Assembly: GCA_947174995.1 (NCBI GenBank)
Contig: CAMWLC010000024.1
Location: 1 to 37,712, forward strand
Source of the DNA: an uncultured Porphyromonadaceae bacterium
GTDB taxonomy: Bacteria; Bacteroidota; Bacteroidia; Bacteroidales; Muribaculaceae
Reading direction: 5' to 3'
Length of the DNA: 37,712 nucleotides
The position numbers were made by a program, and so were the translations under genes. Under the pieces are notes generated by a model. The model was not told the DNA's origin, made no database searches, and worked only from the letters and a program-made list of their open reading frames with translations. Below, piece after piece: positions 35,703-37,712 of the stretch; position 1 is the stretch's first letter; each line of letters begins with the position of its first letter.

Positions 35703-37601
35703 TCACATCACCAGCTTCACCTCATCCACGTCAGGGATGGCCCTGATATGGCTAAGTATCGCCTGGAGCTCCTCGAAGGAGTGTACGGCAAACGAGAGTC
35801 TGATAGTGACTATCGCGTCATGGGTCTCGGTGACGATGGTACCGATGGATAGATTGAGCTGATTGGAGATCGAGTCCACGATGTCAATGAGCATGTGCGG
35901 ACGGTCTACGCACTTTATCTCCACCTCCACGGGATAGAGCGTGTCATCCTCCTTGAAATCCACCGAGCGTATTTCATCGCCCCATTGCGAGGCAAGGCGT
36001 ATCACCTCCACGCAGCTGCGCTTGTGGACCGTGATGTCGCCGTTTTGCTCACGGAATCCCACAACCTCCTCTCCGGGGATGGGATGGCACACCGGACACC
36101 TGCGGTATTCCGGCTGGGGCTGACGCGAAAGCCACGCCTGGATGTGCTTGCGTGCCTTGTATGTGACGCAGTGATGCAGCCAGTCGGCGTGGGGATGGGC
36201 GTTTGAATCGGTATATATCTCAACGATGTCCCCACGGTTGAGCTTCGTCTTGATGGAGGCGAGGCGCCCGTTGATCCGGGCATATTTGGCATGGATTCCG
36301 AGATTGGTGTGGATTTCAAAGGCGAAGTCGATAGCCGTGGCTCTCTGGGGCATATTGACCGGCTTACCCTGGGGGGTGAACACCATTATGTCGTCGTTGT
36401 AGAAGGCCATGACCACATTCTCGATAAACGAACCTCCGGCGTGATTGTCACGCGCTATCTCCTTCAGACTCGCCTTGAAGCGGTCGAGCCAGTGGCGAAT
36501 ATTGGAGCGGTTGCGGTCGGCGGTCAGTCCCAGTTGGGAATTGCGTAGCATCTCCTCCGAGCTGATGTGCACCTCCTGCCATTTTCCGAAATCAGCCAGG
36601 AGCTTGAGATGGAAACTCTGATAACCATTCTCCTTCGGGGAGTCAATATAGTTGGAAATTCCGCCCGGCTTCTCTTTGAAGCGGTCGGTGAGAAACTGAT
36701 AGATGCGCAGGGCTGTCTCCTTCTCGTTGTAACCCTCCTCGCCGCGGAACACTATTTCGATGAAATGACGATATTTCAGGTGATGGAAATCATCGCCATA
36801 TTTCTGCATCTTGCGCCAGAGACTGTATGGCTCACGGTAGTCCACATACACCCTCACCTTGATGCCGTGGCTCGTGAGGATGGAATATATTTCATCTGTG
36901 AAAACCTTGAGACGGGAGGCATTGGCCTGCTTGTCATGCTCTATCATCTGCACAAGCTCCTCATATTCGTGAGGGCAGCGGAAACGGAACGAGAGATTCT
37001 CAAGCTCGGTCTTAACATTGTAGAGGCCCAAACGGGTAGCGAGGGGAGCATAGAAATAATCGGTCTCTCCGGCAATCTTCATCTGCTTGTCGGCACGCAT
37101 GGAGGAGAGGGTGCGCATATTGTGCAGACGGTCAGCTATCTTGAGCAGGAGCGGGCGAATGTCATGCTGAAGGGAGTTGAGCATGTGCTTGAAATTATCA
37201 AGCTGCTTCGACATCTCGTATTTGTTCTTCTTGGGCTTCGTGACCGCGCGGACGATGAAGGCTACTTCCGGCCCGAACTTCGACTGCACTTCCGAGAGCG
37301 TGCGGGGTGTGTCCTCCACCACATCATGAAGAAACGCGGCGATGACAGTGTCAACGTCGAGCATCAGTTCTTCGGCCACGATACGGGCCACGGCGATGGG
37401 ATGGAAGATATAGGGTTCACCCGACTTGCGCTTCTGCGGCTGATGGGCTTCGCGGGCAAATTCAAAAGCCTCGCGCAGCCGTTTCAAATCGTTCTCACCG
37501 ATACGCGGCGCCATGAAATCGAAAATTTCCTGCGCTCTTCTCTCTATCTCTTCGGAATAATCTTTTTCGGCCGTTTTGGTCCTGCTGTCAGTCTCTGCCA
37601 T
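35703..37601 (-). CDS. RelA/SpoT homologue, probably a (p)ppGpp hydrolase with degenerate synthetase
   Basis: This family makes and destroys the alarmone (p)ppGpp. The 632-residue protein has an HD hydrolase domain with all expected residues: Arg58, His67, His92-Asp93 and Asp157. It is followed by a synthetase-like domain, a TGS domain (VFTPQGKPVNMPQRATAIDFAF, shown in part), a zinc-finger-like segment CPVCHPIPGEEVVGF, and a C-terminal ACT domain. In the synthetase domain the catalytic Asp (MDIYAFR in E. coli SpoT) is replaced by Tyr277 in LKYRHFIEI, and the nearby Arg by Glu282. The later Glu in QEVHISSEEM is kept. It is therefore likely to act mainly as a hydrolase. It is about 70-100 residues shorter than typical long Rel proteins. 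Confidence 0.92.
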   Translation of the reverse strand: MAETDSRTKTAEKDYSEEIERRAQEIFDFMAPRIGENDLKRLREAFEFAREAHQPQKRKSGEPYIFHPIAVARIVAEELMLDVDTVIAAFLHDVVEDTPRTLSEVQSKFGPEVAFIVRAVTKPKKNKYEMSKQLDNFKHMLNSLQHDIRPLLLKIADRLHNMRTLSSMRADKQMKIAGETDYFYAPLATRLGLYNVKTELENLSFRFRCPHEYEELVQMIEHDKQANASRLKVFTDEIYSILTSHGIKVRVYVDYREPYSLWRKMQKYGDDFHHLKYRHFIEIVFRGEEGYNEKETALRIYQFLTDRFKEKPGGISNYIDSPKENGYQSFHLKLLADFGKWQEVHISSEEMLRNSQLGLTADRNRSNIRHWLDRFKASLKEIARDNHAGGSFIENVVMAFYNDDIMVFTPQGKPVNMPQRATAIDFAFEIHTNLGIHAKYARINGRLASIKTKLNRGDIVEIYTDSNAHPHADWLHHCVTYKARKHIQAWLSRQPQPEYRRCPVCHPIPGEEVVGFREQNGDITVHKRSCVEVIRLASQWGDEIRSVDFKEDDTLYPVEVEIKCVDRPHMLIDIVDSISNQLNLSIGTIVTETHDAIVTIRLSFAVHSFEELQAILSHIRAIPDVDEVKLVM

Positions 37602-37624
37602 ACTCGCTTTCGGATTTGAAAATG

Positions 37625-37656
37625 TAAAGTTAATCCCTAATTCCGCCGTTTACAAA
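37625..37656 (-). promoter_or_regulatory. Promoter of the rel gene
   Basis: On the minus strand TTTG (37656-37653) is followed after 20 bp by TAACTTTA (37632-37625), one base from the consensus TAnnTTTG. The predicted start near 37617 gives a leader of about 16 nt to the ATG at 37601. Confidence 0.6.
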
Positions 37657-37712
37657 TTTTCACACATATTTTTTTATCTTGCAGTGCATTTTTTCCTAAT
37701 TAAGGCCCCATC

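Noticed and set aside
36567..37619. A 350-residue plus-strand ORF
   Set aside because: It is antisense to the RelA/SpoT gene and has no recognisable family pattern or promoter. The opposite strand carries a clear multi-domain protein.

Overview
The window looks like a chromosomal segment of a Bacteroidales bacterium, and a gut lineage of the Muribaculaceae kind is plausible. The evidence is: two TTTG-N19-TAACTTTG promoters between dapA and ddl and near-identical ones before a tRNA and a Rel gene, the Bacteroidetes -33/-7 pattern; a DUF4296-type lipoprotein; a long IleRS with a GMPGIHH signature; a ComEC without a recognisable metallo-beta-lactamase site; and little use of Shine-Dalgarno sequences. 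The family-level placement is inference. Nothing here looks like a phage, plasmid or CRISPR locus. The window is mostly housekeeping genes plus one complete urease cluster.

Layout. Positions 1-616 hold the first codons of a minus-strand gene, a long AT-rich leader and the first copy of a 196-197 bp repeat with terminal inverted repeats. A DEAD-box helicase (+) and Lon protease (-) converge with a 7 bp overlap. From 4724 to 10441 runs ureA-ureB-ureC-ureE-ureF-ureG-ureD, whose last gene overlaps a family 2 glycosyltransferase. A hairpin with a T-tract separates the structural genes (ureABC) from the nickel-insertion genes (ureEFGD). A near-perfect 46 bp palindrome and tRNA-Ala(GGC) follow. Next comes a minus-strand block dapA-dnaG-ABC ATPase-ABC permease, then divergently ddl-ileS-lspA on the plus strand. 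A 25 bp-stem bidirectional terminator separates lspA from a long minus-strand series: ABC-F ATPase, M13 peptidase, aroE, comEC, SprT-like peptidase, second repeat copy, DUF4296 lipoprotein and a 66-residue protein. The right end has an SDR oxidoreductase (+), groES-groEL (-), a secreted GH13 amylase (-) and a RelA/SpoT homologue (-).

How the genes work together. The urease genes encode all three enzyme subunits and all four usual maturation factors, so the cell should hydrolyse urea to ammonia and CO2, provided nickel and urea uptake are encoded elsewhere; no transporter is present here. dapA (diaminopimelate) and ddl (D-Ala-D-Ala) both feed peptidoglycan synthesis. aroE serves aromatic amino-acid synthesis. 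Lon, GroES-GroEL and the helicase serve protein and RNA quality control. The Rel protein keeps its hydrolase residues but appears to have lost its synthetase aspartate.

Most notable observations: the repeat pair, which abuts gene ends and has an outward-facing TAAATTTG -7-like box at each end; a 17 bp duplication at the ileS/lspA junction that creates an 8-codon ORF linked by ATGA overlaps at both ends; the hairpin inside the urease cluster; the enlarged UreB; and the degenerate Rel synthetase and ComEC C-terminal domains. All positions and motifs were read by eye, and no database search was run.
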